Shown here piece after piece: positions 36,890 through 48,345 of a stretch of 64,000 bases of DNA; the stretch's first letter is position 1; each line of letters begins with the position of its first letter. Where the stretch lies: positions 11,247,501 through 11,311,500 of the forward strand of contig JAUCBN010000011.1 in the NCBI GenBank assembly GCA_035048815.1, given 5' to 3'. The notes beneath the pieces are model-generated. The model was given only the letters and a program-made list of their open reading frames with translations, was not told the DNA's origin and did no database searches. This stretch comes from Abelmoschus esculentus (lineage: Eukaryota > Streptophyta > Magnoliopsida > Malvales > Malvaceae). The translations under genes were made by a program, and so were the position numbers.

Positions 36890-39003
36890 TGTAACGACCC
36901 GAATTCTAGGTTTAGTGTGTCGGGTTAACCCGTTGTGTTGGGCCTCGGGTTTGGGCTCGGGTTAGTGTGGTTTTGGACCTGTTGGGCCCTTGGCTTGTTG
37001 GACTTGTGAGATGTGGGCTGAGGGCATTGTGGTAAATGCCAAAATAAGTTGAATGTAGGGGTTTTGGGTGTGTAGTTCTGCAGAGATGAAGTCATAAGAG
37101 CAGAGAGCTTTTTCTTTTCTTTCATCTTCTTCATCTAAAGTCCAAGGAAGTGTAAAGGTGAGATCTTGCTGAGTTTGGGTTAGAATCCCGTTTTTCTTGA
37201 TGGAGAAGAAGTTGTAGGGATGTTGAGGATCTATCTTTCAAGCTTAAGAGGTGTTAGTTTGGTGGGAAGAAGGGTTTAAGTGAGGATTTTAGGGGGAGCT
37301 CGAGATTGGGTTTTAAGAGCTTTAAATCTGAATCTTTTTATATTTTAAAGCTCTAGAATCATCCCAAGGTAAGTCTAATCCGTTCTTCATCCTTCTCTTG
37401 TAGAGAAAGAGGCTTGTGAGCCATCAACTAGCTTTGGAGGGGGAAAAGCTTGAGGTAGAGGAGGAAACTCGTTTTGCTGCTGTTTTGCTAAAAGGTTGGT
37501 ACTCCCAACTCCTTCTTCATCATCCATTCATGGTAGAGTGCATGACATGTAGAGATAATCATGCATGTATGTTGTTTTGCTTGGTTGCTTGAAAATGGGT
37601 CTTAAATGGTGAAATCCGTGTTAATGCGATTAAGAGTTGGAAATTGGTGTTAAAACACTTTAAACATCATTAATATTGAGTAGGAACACTTTAGTACAGG
37701 GGGTATCGATACTCGGGCTAACGGTATCGATACTAGTGAGTATAATTTGGCTTGTTGACCAGGAGTATCGAACCATGCTTCGATACCGGGGGGTCTCCAG
37801 AAACTTTTGGTTTCAATACGTGTTTCGAAACATGTTCTTTTCTTTTGTTGACTTTGACTTTGGTCAAGGGGTATCGATACTGGTATCGATATCTCTGTGT
37901 TTCGATACCCTCTTTGGGTGGGTATCGATACAGGGTGTTCCGATACCCTACTTAAGGGTATCGATACCCCTGTGTGTTTTGGTTAAGTTGGGTAGAATCT
38001 AAGGCTTCGGTGACCTTACTAAACAAATACTCTAATCTAAAAGCTATAGAATGAATCATCGAATCGAGATTGATGATCATAACTCCGAAAGACTAATTAA
38101 GTTAAGACTTTAATATATCTTGTTGTGATGAGATCTTAGGTGGATCGTTTGTGTGGTCGAGTCTTTGTATGTTGGAATCCGGATATCCATAAGTGTTGCA
38201 ACACGTTGAAGGCCATCCGATGTAACATGCCGGGTGATGATTGAAGACTTTTATTCCGAGTGTTGGGCGGCCTCACTTGAAGAAGTTCGATGTAACATTC
38301 CGAGCATAGGGTTGGTTGGGCGGCCTCCACCCTTTTCCGAACGTTGGGCGGCCTCGTTCGAAGATGTCCGATGTAACATTCCGGGCATAGGATTTGAGGG
38401 CAGCCTCAATCCTGAGTGTAGGATCCCGATGCTGTGTGGACGCGGGCCTCGCTCTTGTGTGTTGACTTATATGTTTATATATACTGCGTGCGATAGTACA
38501 CACTCATTTATGTCATGTGTTAGGAAAGCATGCTAGACCTTCATACCAAGCATGTGATTTATATGCCATGCTTTACTGCTTTGATATGCATGATGTCGGC
38601 CGATTTTGACGTATCCACTGAGTTTGTGTGGCTCAGCGTTCGAAATCTGTTTTCGTGCGTAGGTTAGGTGGAGCGGGATTCGTGGAGCACCATCAAGGTT
38701 TGGACTTTCAGCATCGACCATTTTGTCAGAGTACAGTTATTAGATGTAGTGGGCTTAGTACTATGTCGAACCCTATATGTATTGTAACTCTGTTATTTTA
38801 TTTGGGTTGAATGTTTTAAAACAATCTGTAATTTATTTTGGAGCTCCGTTTTACTTGAATTATTTTGGGCTTGTTTTAAATTTAAGTGGACCATATAATT
38901 GTTTTGGACTTACGTGATTTTTATTATTGGGCTTTTAAAAGGAAATTTTGAAATATGGGTTTTGGGCTGGAGGCCCATTGTGACATCCGGGTCGGGTGTT
39001 ACA
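36890..39003 (+). repeat. 3' LTR (2114 bp) of the chromovirus
   Basis: Nearly identical to the 5' LTR by eye, apart from scattered substitutions and three indels: about 60 bp missing after 37691, about 43 bp extra at 38404-38446 and 12 bp extra at about 36949-36960. Same TGTAAC...GTTACA ends. Confidence 0.92.
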
Positions 39004-40346
39004 ACTTAGGTCATATACACAGTTGAAATTTTTATTTCTCAGTTTTACTATTTATTTTAGGCCTAAAGAGACCCACAAAAGCTATTAATATGAATTATTG
39101 ACCCTTCAAACAAAAACGTTAAAACTTGAATAGATTAGTTTGCGTGTACTGATAAGCCTATAGGGGGGATCGATACACATTTAAGCGCTATCGACATCCA
39201 TCTATCGAGTATCAATACCCAAAACACATTCAAACAATTTAATTAATTTTCTTTAACTTGTACCGATACACCTCTTTGGTGTACCGGAACCCAGTATCGG
39301 TTCAAGATCCACCCGTTCCGATACTTGACTTTAATAGAACAGTGGTCTATACGTATCTACGTATCGGTACCCAAAAATAATTTTGTAAAAGCTCAAAATG
39401 TAGGGGTGTCGATACATGGGGGAGCCGTATCAGTAAGCGCTCCTTGAAACCTCCCGTTTTTTCTCTCACAGGTATCGATACGGGTACCTCCCGTACCGAT
39501 ACATAATCCCAGATTTCTAGGTCTTGAGCTCAAATAACACATCTTCACTTGTCTAGACTCTCCTAAATTCTCCTACAAGTTATCTAAGGCATAAATAACA
39601 TATTACAATCAAGTTTAACAAGTTATAGGCTCAAATTTGGATTTCACCATTGACACATTTAAGCTACTAAACCAAGTCCTAGCATGCAGAGTCCAAACTA
39701 CAACATTATTATCATGAATTACGTAAACATATAGAAGTTAGAAGTATACTAACATCAGATTAACAAAAATTCAAGAGCTCCCAACACTCTTCAAGCTTTC
39801 CTATTCTTCTTCTTTTGTTTCTTTCAAGGTTCTTCCAAATATTTCACTTCAAAAAAGGTTGACAAGTGTTACAACTAGAAATATGAAGATAAAAGGGAGC
39901 TAACATAGCCTGAACACTAGAATTTGAGCTTCCCAAACTCAAATCCGTCTTTCATCTAGTACCTCACCAAAATTCTTTGTCCCCATTATTTTAACTCATG
40001 TTAACCTTGTTTTAAATATCATTTAAAGCTGATAAAGCTTCTCTTCTTCACCAAAATCTAAAGTTTTCACCTTTTTCTCAACACTCTTTGGGGAGAAATG
40101 GCCGGTGGTGGGAGGTAGAAAAATAATTAGGATAAGTAATATCACTCTTTTCTTTTTGTAGAAATTTCATTCTTCACCCTATTTCAATTGGTTTCACTTG
40201 TCAAAAGACTCATTTTTCCTTAAAATAATCTTAGCCCTAGCCTAACACATTACAAGTCTAATTGGATCCTATAAAACCTAAATATGGGACTCATGCCCCG
40301 ATTTAAATCCGACCCTCAAATCTCGGTGAAAATACGGGTCGTTATA

Positions 40347-41380
40347 AAAACATTAGTGAGCTCAATTGTTATATTTGACCAAGTATTTAGAATTTGGATG
40401 AGTGCTTAATTTAAAAACATATTTGCCGATTAAGGATTTTTATTATTTGATTCTTTTGTATTACTCTTCGGGATAATGTAACTAAGGCCTTAGGGTATAT
40501 ACCTTGAAGGAGTTGTTAGGTTACACTTTTTCCTTGACAAACATTGAATTTGTCAAATAAAATATTTTATTTCTTTTGTATTATTTTCATACAATTGCTT
40601 GACCATGTTCATATTGTAAAATTTTATGATGTTCTACCATATTTTGATTGATTCTATGATGTATTAAATGCATATATATATATATATTGTTTCTTTTTTT
40701 AAAACATGTTCATGTAAGTGTCTTAATTGTATGAGTTAAACGTTTTTGGTCTGTTATGTCTATTTTTATTTTTTTAGCCTTAAGCTTATAATGTTTGGTA
40801 GAATTTTCCATGTTTTAAAAAAATTCAAAATGTATCCAAATTTTTAGTGTTTTAATGAAGGTTTCAATAGGTGATTTCAAAACTATTTTTGCAGTAAAAT
40901 TTAAAATCAAGATCAAGGATTAAAGTTTTGGTCTGTTATGTCTATTTTTAGTGATTTTTATTCCTGTAACGGTTAGTTTAATTTTGAATTTTTTATAAAG
41001 GTTTTATAACTTTTGTAAAAGGTTTTGAAATCTATGTGTATGTACAAATTTAAAGTTCGAATTTATAAGTCCTCAATAGTTTTAAAAAATTTTCGACAAC
41101 TGATAACGATCATGAACACGTTAGAGAACATAAAAAAGAGTCTTCAAGCAGCTATAGAAGATCAAGAAACATAGTGCTTACGTCCAATTGTAAAGAAATT
41201 AGTTTTTATTCAAAATTATCATATTCTTTATAGAATATGCTATTGATTTAAATTGTCATATTTCTTAATTATTTAAGATTTGAGTGAGTATTTAATTTAC
41301 AAATATATTTATTTAATGAGGTTTTACATTGTTTACTTCTTTTGTATTACTCTTTGGAAGAGTGTAACTCAAGGTTTGAG
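40347..41380. repeat. End of direct-repeat copy 1 and start of copy 2
   Basis: 40352-40540 continues copy 1 (TGAGTGCTTAATTTA, TTGTATTACTCTTCGG, TACCTTGAAGGAGTTG). 40966-41380 is copy 2 (TGAGTGAGTATTTAATTT, TTGTATTACTCTTTGG), interrupted at 41381 by a hAT element and resumed at 46596. The AT-rich joining part holds a TATATA run near 40675. I see no gene. Confidence 0.5.
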
Positions 41381-41513
41381 TAGGACCGTCTCAGAATTTT
41401 TTGCGGCCATGAGCGAAAATTATTTCTTAATGTTTTATTTATGCACTAATAATAAAAAATAGTTTTAAAATTTAGTATTATGAATTAAGATCAAAGTTTA
41501 ATATATTAATGTA

Positions 41514-41662
41514 TGTTGAGTATGATTTAGTTAGTTAGTTTACTTTTTGGTTAGTTGGTTAAGGATCAGTTTTATTGTATCCTTACTTGTATATAAACAC
41601 AACAAATTGGAAAGATTCAATATACATATGAGAAGAATTCTTTGAAATACTCAGTTTTAACA
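41514..41662 (+). repeat. 5' LTR of the copia element with TATA box
   Basis: Starts TGTTGAG and ends TTTTAACA. TATATAAA lies at 41590-41597. The primer site TGGTATCGAGAGC follows at 41663-41675, matching initiator tRNA-Met with one or two changes. Confidence 0.85.
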
Positions 41663-41756
41663 TGGTATCGAGAGCAAAAATGATTCTGATTTGGAGCGAT
41701 TTTCTCATGTATTTGGGATTTTAACACCATTTTTCTTCTTTCCCAAATTTCCAGCC

Positions 41757-44700
41757 ATGGCAGATGTTCTTGATTTCAACCATACACTCTACTTACATCC
41801 GTTTGATACACCAGGGACGATACTGATTTCACACCAACTCACTGGCGTGGAGAATTACAGCATCTGGAGCCGATCGATGCGGATCACACTTTTGACAAAA
41901 AACAAGCTCGACTTTATCGATGGTCAGTGCAAGAAGGAAAAATTTCAAGACGAGCTTCATCCGCAGTGGGAGCGTTGTAATGCTCTTGTGCTTTCATGGA
42001 TTCTCAACACTGTAAGTAAAGATTTATCTATTGGCATAGTCTTCACTTCTGATGCTTCTCTTGTGTGGAAAGATTTGAAAGAGAGATTTGATAAAATAGA
42101 TGGTTTCCAAATTTTTTCTTACATAAAGTGATTGATACCTTGAGCCAGGGTGAGTCCTCTGTGTCTGTGTATTTCACTCGTTTGAAGTCTTTATGGGATG
42201 AATACAATTTTTCGTTCCTTTTTCAACGTGTGATTGCGAGGTGTCACAGTAAAACACCAATCATTTGGTCCAACAAAGATTGCTTCAATTCCTAATGGGG
42301 TTGAATGAGACTTATTCAGCAGTTCGGAGTCAGATCTTGCTTATGCAGCCGTTGCCTTCTGTTAATCGGGCCTATTCCATGATTACTCAAGAAGAGATGC
42401 AACGAATGCATCTCGGTGGTTTTCTTCCAACAACAACAAATCCTGACACCACAGTTTTGTACACAAGAGCTCCCGTTACTGTTCAAGATCGTTGGCGATT
42501 TACTGGTGTGTGTGACTACTACAAGATCAAGGGACACAAGAGAGAAAATTGTTATAGGTTAGTTGGGTTTCCCTCAGATTACAAGTTCAACAAAAAGAAA
42601 GAGTTCTCAAGCTGCAATGGTGTTTAATCCATCCATAACTTCATCCCGTGATGTTGAAGATTTACAATATGCGCATACTCCACCTGTTTTCACACAAGAT
42701 CAGTATAATCGGATCTTGGACTTGTTGCAAAAGTCACCAACTCCAGCTATTGTTGTCAATCTTGCAGGCATTGTCTCTAGTTTTCTGACCATGAATGATT
42801 CCATTTTCTGGATTATAGACACAGGGGCTACTGATCACATTTTATCTAGTTTCAAGAGTCTGAACTCTCCAATTTCATGTGCTTCCCAATCTCGATCCGT
42901 TTATCTGCCAAATGGTAAAACAGTTCCTATCACTTATGTAGGATCCTACAAATTAAATTCCAATTCTTCGCTTCCTAATGTTCTTTTTGTTCCTCACTTC
43001 AACCATAACCTTTTATCTGTTTCTAAGCTTACCCGAGACCTTAATTGCTCTATCACTTTTTATCTTAATTTTTGTATCCTGCAGGATCTCTCAACTAGAA
43101 AGATGAAGGGATTGATAAAGAGTCTGCTGGTCTTTATCTCTTTGACTCCTCTGATGAGTGTTCTAGTCTTTTTTCTTTACATACTTGTAATGTTTCTCAA
43201 TCACTTCAGAACAATAGTTCTTTACAATCGCATTGTATGAATTCTTCTAGCAATAAAACTCATGTTTGGCATGCTCGTTTGGGTCATGTTTCTCCTTCTG
43301 TTATGAATCATATTTCCCCTTTAACTACTGTTCAGTTGGATGATACTCATAATATACAAAATTGTCTTGTTTGTCCTCTAGCTAAGCAAACCCGATTACC
43401 GTTTTCCACTAGTCAAACTCGATCCTTGGCTCCTTTTGACCTCATTCAAATGGACCTTTGGGGACCTTATCGTGTCTCGACACATTCTGCTCATAGATTC
43501 TTTCTCACAATTGTTGATGGCTACTCTAGGATGAGCTGGATTTTTTTGTTGAAGCTCAAAAGTGATACTATTTTGCACATTAAGCAATTTTTTACTTATG
43601 TGAGTACTCAATTTTCTGCTAAAATCAAGACTGTGCGAACTGATAATGGCACTGAGTTTTGTAGCACAGCTTGTTCTACCTTTTTTACCTCTGTAGGAGT
43701 TGTCCATCAAACAACCTGTGTTTATATATCTCAGCAAAATGGGTTAGTAGAACGAAAGCATAGACAAATATTAGAGGTAGCTAGAGCCCTCAAATTCCAG
43801 TCTCATGTTCCTTTAAAATTCTGGGGAGAGTGTGTCAATGTAGCATGTTACATTATCAATAGGTTACCAACTTCAGTTTTGAATCGGAAGTCACCTTTTG
43901 AGTTGTTATACAACAAAGTTTCCAATCTGTATCATCTTAAAATATTTGGTTGCCTAGCTTATGCCACTCAACCTAATTACCATGATAAGTTTTCCCCAAA
44001 GGCCATTCCTTCAGTTTTTTTGGGATATTCTAGTACACAAAAGGGTTATCTGTTATTCAACCTTGTTACAAACACATTTTTCGTCAACAGGGATGTCATC
44101 TTCCACGAGGATATTTTTCCTTTTGCTTTGCCTCGTCCTAAGGAATCAACTTTCTTTCTCTTGCAACCTGATCACATTCATTCAAATTTTTTATACCTTG
44201 ATCCATTGCCTCCTTATAACATGCCTGCTACTTCTGACCAAACTGCTCATCCACTACCTAATTTTTTTGCCCCTGAGCAATCTCACCTAGCTACACCTGA
44301 ATTACCTGCTGAAAATTCTGAGCATTTTCATTCATCTCTACCTCAACCTGAAGAATTTGCTCTTGTCTCACCACACAATAATGCTTCCAATCACCCTATT
44401 CCTCAACAGGCTCGATACTCATCTCGGGTGCCCAAAGAACCCAATTGGTTGAAGGATTATGTTAGAAGTTATCAATCCACTTCATCTCCAATATTTTTTA
44501 TCGGTCAATATCCTATTTCTTCTTCTATTTCTTATTGTCATTTACCTATATCTACTCAATCCTTCATCACTGCCACTTCTTTACTTGAACCAACAAACTA
44601 TCAAGAAGCCATTAAACATCCTAAGTGGGTGCAAGCAATGAAAGAATAAGTTCATGCTCTTGAATCTAATAAGACTTGGTCGGTTGTGCCTTTGCCTTCT

Positions 44701-46172
44701 GGGAAGACTCCTATTGGCTGCAAATGGACCTACAAGATCAAATATAATTCTTCTGATGATGTTGAGAGATTTAAGGCTAGGCTTGTTGTCAAGGGTTTCA
44801 CACAAGAAGAAGGGGTAGACTTTGTTGATACTTTTTCTCCTGTGGTCAAAATGACCACAGTTCGATTGATCCTTGCTTTGACATCCATGTTCGGTTGGCC
44901 TCTATGTTAGGTGGATGTGTATAATGCTTTTTTACAAGGTGATCTCTTGGAGGAGGGGTATATGCAACTGCCTGATGATTTTTGCAGTCAGGGGGAGCAT
45001 ATGGTGTATAGGCTACAAAAATCATTATATGGCCTAAAGCAGGCTTCAAGACAATGGAATGCAAAATTGATAGAGGCACTTCTAGCAGCAGGATACAACA
45101 AAGTAGGTATGACTACTCGCTTTTCATAAAACAACAAGGTGTTGATATTGTCATTCTTGTTGTATATATAGATGATCTTTTGATAACTGGGAGCAGCTCT
45201 GCTATGATAAAGGAATTGAAGAACACACTTAATACTAATTTTAAAATGAAAGACTTAGGAGAGCTTAAGTTCTTTCTTGGACTCGAGGTAATGAGATCTT
45301 CAGAAGGAATAGTTCTTAATCAGCGAAAGTATGCTCTAGAATTGCTTGAAAGTACTAGACTAGGAGGGGCAAGGATAGCTTCAACGCCTCTTGAACAGAA
45401 TATCAAACTTACATCATTGGCATATGATGAAACAGTAGGAAAAGAATGGACAACAGAAACAAATTATAAAGAAGATAGTTTGGTTGACAAAGCTAAGTAT
45501 CAACGTCTCATTGGTAAATTGATTTACCTCACTTATACCAGGCCTGATATCACCTTTGCAGTACATCACCTAAGTCAGTTTATGCATCAGCCTAAGGAAA
45601 CACACTATGAGGCAGCTATGCGAGTTGTGAGATACATCAATAAAAACCCAGGCTAAGGAATTCTGTTTAGTTCGAAAGGAGATTGCCAACTCACTACTTA
45701 TTGTGATTCGGATTGGGCCTCTTGCCCCATGAGTCGAAGGTCAGTGACAGGTTTTTGTATTAAGGTGGAAAGTTCACTGATTTTTTGGAAATCAAAAAAA
45801 CAGACAACAGTGGCTCGGTCATCAGCAGAGGCTGAGTACAGAAGCATGGCAAACACTGCAGCTGAACTAGTTTGGTTGAAAGGCTTGATGGCAGAGTTGA
45901 AGATGGACCAAGGACAACCAGCTAGATTGTACTGTGATAGCAGAGCAGCCTTACAGATCGCAGCGAATCTGGTGTTTCATGAAAGAACAAAACACATCGA
46001 AATCGACTGCCACTTTGTTAGGGAAAAAGTTCAAGAAAGGTTACTGAAAACTCAACATGTGCAAACAACAGAACAATCGTCTGACATTATGACGAAAGTG
46101 TTGGGTGTTAGTCAACATGAATATCTTGTATCCAAGTTGGGGGTTAAAGATGTTTTTTACCCTCCAACTTGA
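41757..46172 (+). pseudogene. Copia gag-pol polyprotein, broken
   Basis: The ATG at 41757 starts gag (FNHTLYLHPFDTPG, ENYSIWSRSMRI), a UBN2_3-type region. A frameshift lies near 42115, with more near 42240 and 42590. The zinc knuckle (42511-42552) reads CDYYKIKGHKRENC, so its second Cys has become Tyr. Protease: WIIDTGATDHI (Asp codon 42818). Another shift precedes 43237. Then come the pre-integrase WHARLGH...CLVC and integrase DLWG, TDNGTEF and NGLVERKHR, with all three acidic residues kept. RT: SPVVKMTTVRL and YIDDLLITG. RNase H: CDSDWASC, SSAEAEYRSM, HERTKHIEIDCHFVR. Stops sit at 44647, 44908 (Gln position) and 45654, with a shift near 45110. Such a product would copy and insert the element, but this copy cannot make it. 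Confidence 0.9.
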
Positions 46173-46179
46173 GTGGGAG

Positions 46180-46326
46180 TGTTGAGTATGATTTAGTTAG
46201 TTAGTTTACTTTTTGGTTAGTTGGTTAAGGATCAGTTTTACCGTATCCTTACTTGTATATAAACACAACAAATTGGAAAGATTCAATATACATGAGAAGA
46301 ATTCTTTGAAATACTCAGTTTTAACA
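46180..46326 (+). repeat. 3' LTR of the copia element
   Basis: 147 bp, TGTTGAG...TTAACA. It differs from the 5' LTR by a two-base indel and very few substitutions, which suggests a fairly recent insertion. Confidence 0.88.
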
Positions 46327-46595
46327 ATATAGTGTTTAAATTTAGGGTTAGTGTTTAAATTTTTTTAGTGTTAAACATAAAAAATAATATCGAAATTAAT
46401 TATATATTTCAAACATAATATTTTAATTATTAGATTTATTTATTTATATATCTAAAAGTATTAATTTTAACCATTAAGTTTATTTATTTAAATAAATTAT
46501 AAAAATAAAAATTAAAAATATAAATAATTAAATTTAAGGGTCTAGGTTAATCGGGATCGCGGTTAATCAGGGGGCTTCTCTCACAACCGGCCTTG

Positions 46596-46853
46596 ATTTT
46601 GAGTATAAACCTTGAGGAAGTTGTAAGGTTACATCTTGTTCTTAAAGGTTACATCTTGTATAAGCAAAACAAAGGAGGTGGTGGTGATTTGGACGATGAA
46701 AACTGTGGATACACTCATGGCGGAGGCAGTGGATATGATAGTCACCAAGGTGGTGGCCGTCGCAAAGAACGTGGATATGGAAACGGTGGAAACGATGGTG
46801 ACGATTATGGTGGTGGACGCCGTAAAGAAGGATATGGTGTTTCCGTTGAATGA
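46596..46853 (+). pseudogene. Glycine-rich protein fragment after direct-repeat copy 2
   Basis: 46604-46650 belongs to the direct repeat (CCTTGAGGAAGTTG). From about 46666 an open frame codes a Gly/Asp/Arg-rich peptide of about 60 residues, with GGGG near its start and two GGGRRKE units, ending VSVE-stop at 46853. There is no in-frame ATG before the glycine-rich part and no clear splice acceptor. It may be the 3' end of a captured or truncated glycine-rich protein gene, or a chance ORF. I cannot assign a family. Confidence 0.35.
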
Positions 46854-46889
46854 AGCCGAAGGTCTTACGTTTTATTGTTTATGTTAGGT

Positions 46890-48345
46890 TTTGATCCTAT
46901 TTATTTTACTATTATTAATTTGATGGATTATAATAATGAAAAAAATCATCTATTTTAAATTATAATTTTTTTTTAAGTGTTACACAAAATAATTAAAATT
47001 TAAGCTATAAATTTTAATTTTATTTTAACATCCTAAACGCTAAATATTATACCCTAAAATACATCGTACAACTAATTTCATAAATTTTAATAATTTTAAC
47101 CTTAAACTTATTATTTTAATGTAAAGGCATAAAAAAAAAAAAAGCATAATCAGAGAATACCGATTTTTATCCTAAAATAATTATTAAATTGGTTTAATTA
47201 TATTATCTGATTTTTTTGAATCAGTTACAATGTTACAGTAGTATCTGTTTTAAAGTACACTCTTAACTATCAGACATTAATCACTCAAACACTGTACTAA
47301 TATTACTAGTATTTGAACTCGTAACCTTTTAAAATAATAATCGTTCTCTTAACTACTGATATTAGATAGTTCGCGCATGCGCATGTTACCTGATTCTTTG
47401 TTACTGTTTTGAATTGTTTTAATTCTCGTTATTTTTTTGACCGGTCTTTATTTTTTTTTTTTCAAAAAAATCTATACAAAATTCAATTATGGCAGGCGAA
47501 TATATACATTTTAGTAATCTAAAAATAAAAAACAAGTTGAGAAGTCAGTGGCGGTTACTTGAAACAGGACTATATGCAACTAGTTTTTCTTTCCAAAATA
47601 AAATAAAATATTAACCTAACTACAAAATTATTATTTTATTTTAAAATTTCATTGGTTTCATTTTTCATCCATTGGAAAATTGATTTTATTTTTTGATTAA
47701 CAACTTTAAAAAATTTGAGAATTGACATGGTTGTCGTTTATTTTGTTAATTACTCATGAGAGTTAAATTTTAAAAATTATTAGATAAGTCTGGTTTAATA
47801 CATCATTTATGATCTCATCTAATAATAATTTTTTATTTTATATTTTAAAGTGAATTTTTATTTTTTTATCGGGTGAATCTTTACATCTTTTCTACATATC
47901 ATTAAATAAATGAATCTCGTTGGGTAAGACAACCGATGACGTGATAAGCCAGAAACATGTAATAATTTCTCGTCATTTTGTTCAAATAAGGATGAAATAC
48001 AACTATTTGAAAATTTATTATTTTTTTAATTTTTTATCCTATTTTTTTAAAAGTGTATAAATCTCATTAGATATGATCATAAATTATGTAGTGAACAGAA
48101 ACCATATAATAATTTCTCTAACAATATAATAAAAAATTAATTAAAAAATATAACAAGCGATAATATTATAATTCTTTTCGTATGTATTTTAAGGCATGCT
48201 TCAATTATTCCCTTAAATATATAGACACCAAACTGGAATAGACTAGTAAGAGATTCAAATAATTAAAGAAAGACTAAATTAAAACTACATAAAGTTGACT
48301 AAAGCCAATAAAATAACAGTGTTTAATCAAACTTAGGTACCTGGT
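46890..48345. other. Intergenic region upstream of the P450 gene
   Basis: AT-rich DNA with one SINE (listed separately). No gene is seen. Confidence 0.5.
47211..47372 (-). mobile_element. tRNA-derived SINE, copy 2 (minus strand)
   Basis: Read on the minus strand it matches the 27125 copy block by block: CAGTAGTTAAGAGAACGAT, GGTTACGAGTTCAAAT at the box B position, AACAGATACTACTGTAA in the body and an A-rich end. Both internal promoter boxes are degraded compared with copy 1. Confidence 0.65.

Larger units (their letters stand above)
29994..39003 (+). mobile_element. Full-length Ty3/gypsy chromovirus (Tekay/Del-like), 9.0 kb
   Basis: Two LTRs (29994-32111 and 36890-39003) flank a primer site, a gag-pol region and a polypurine tract. 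ACTTA at 29989-29993 and at 39004-39008 is an exact target-site duplication. Domain order gag, zinc knuckle, protease, RT, RNase H, integrase, chromodomain, together with LTRs over 2 kb, points to the Tekay/Del chromovirus lineage. It inserted into an older minus-strand solo LTR. Frameshifts and stops disable the ORFs, so it is structurally complete but not autonomous. Confidence 0.92.
29201..40346 (-). mobile_element. Solo LTR (about 2.13 kb), minus strand, split by a full-length gypsy element
   Basis: The two LTR parts are 29201-29993 and 39009-40346. On the minus strand it starts TATAACGACCCG (TGTAAC with one change) and ends GATGTTACA. The flanks AAAAT (29196-29200) and AAAAC (40347-40351) fit a 5-bp duplication with one transition. 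Length, ends and TATCGATAC-type palindromes (39165-39505) resemble LTRs of the element nested in it, so it is a related gypsy family. No internal region remains. Confidence 0.65.
41514..46326 (+). mobile_element. Full-length Ty1/copia element with short LTRs (Ale-like), 4.8 kb
   Basis: LTRs are 149 bp (41514-41662) and 147 bp (46180-46326), almost identical. The flanks ATGTA (41509-41513) and ATATA (46327-46331) form a 5-bp duplication with one change. A primer site and polypurine tract (about 46168-46179, CTTGAGTGGGAG) adjoin the LTRs. The gag type, domain order protease-integrase-RT-RNase H and the very short LTRs fit the Ale/Retrofit lineage. It sits inside a hAT element. Confidence 0.9.
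41381..46595. mobile_element. Non-autonomous hAT element (about 0.4 kb) split by a copia element
   Basis: The left end TAGGACCGTCTCAG and the inverted right end CAAGGCCGGTTGTGAG resemble hAT termini. The flanking octamers are GGTTTGAG (41373-41380) and ATTTTGAG (46596-46603), 6 of 8 matching. Direct-repeat copy 1 at about 40457-40520 reads through this point without the element and supplies an empty site. Without the copia insert it is about 397 bp with no coding capacity. Confidence 0.55.
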
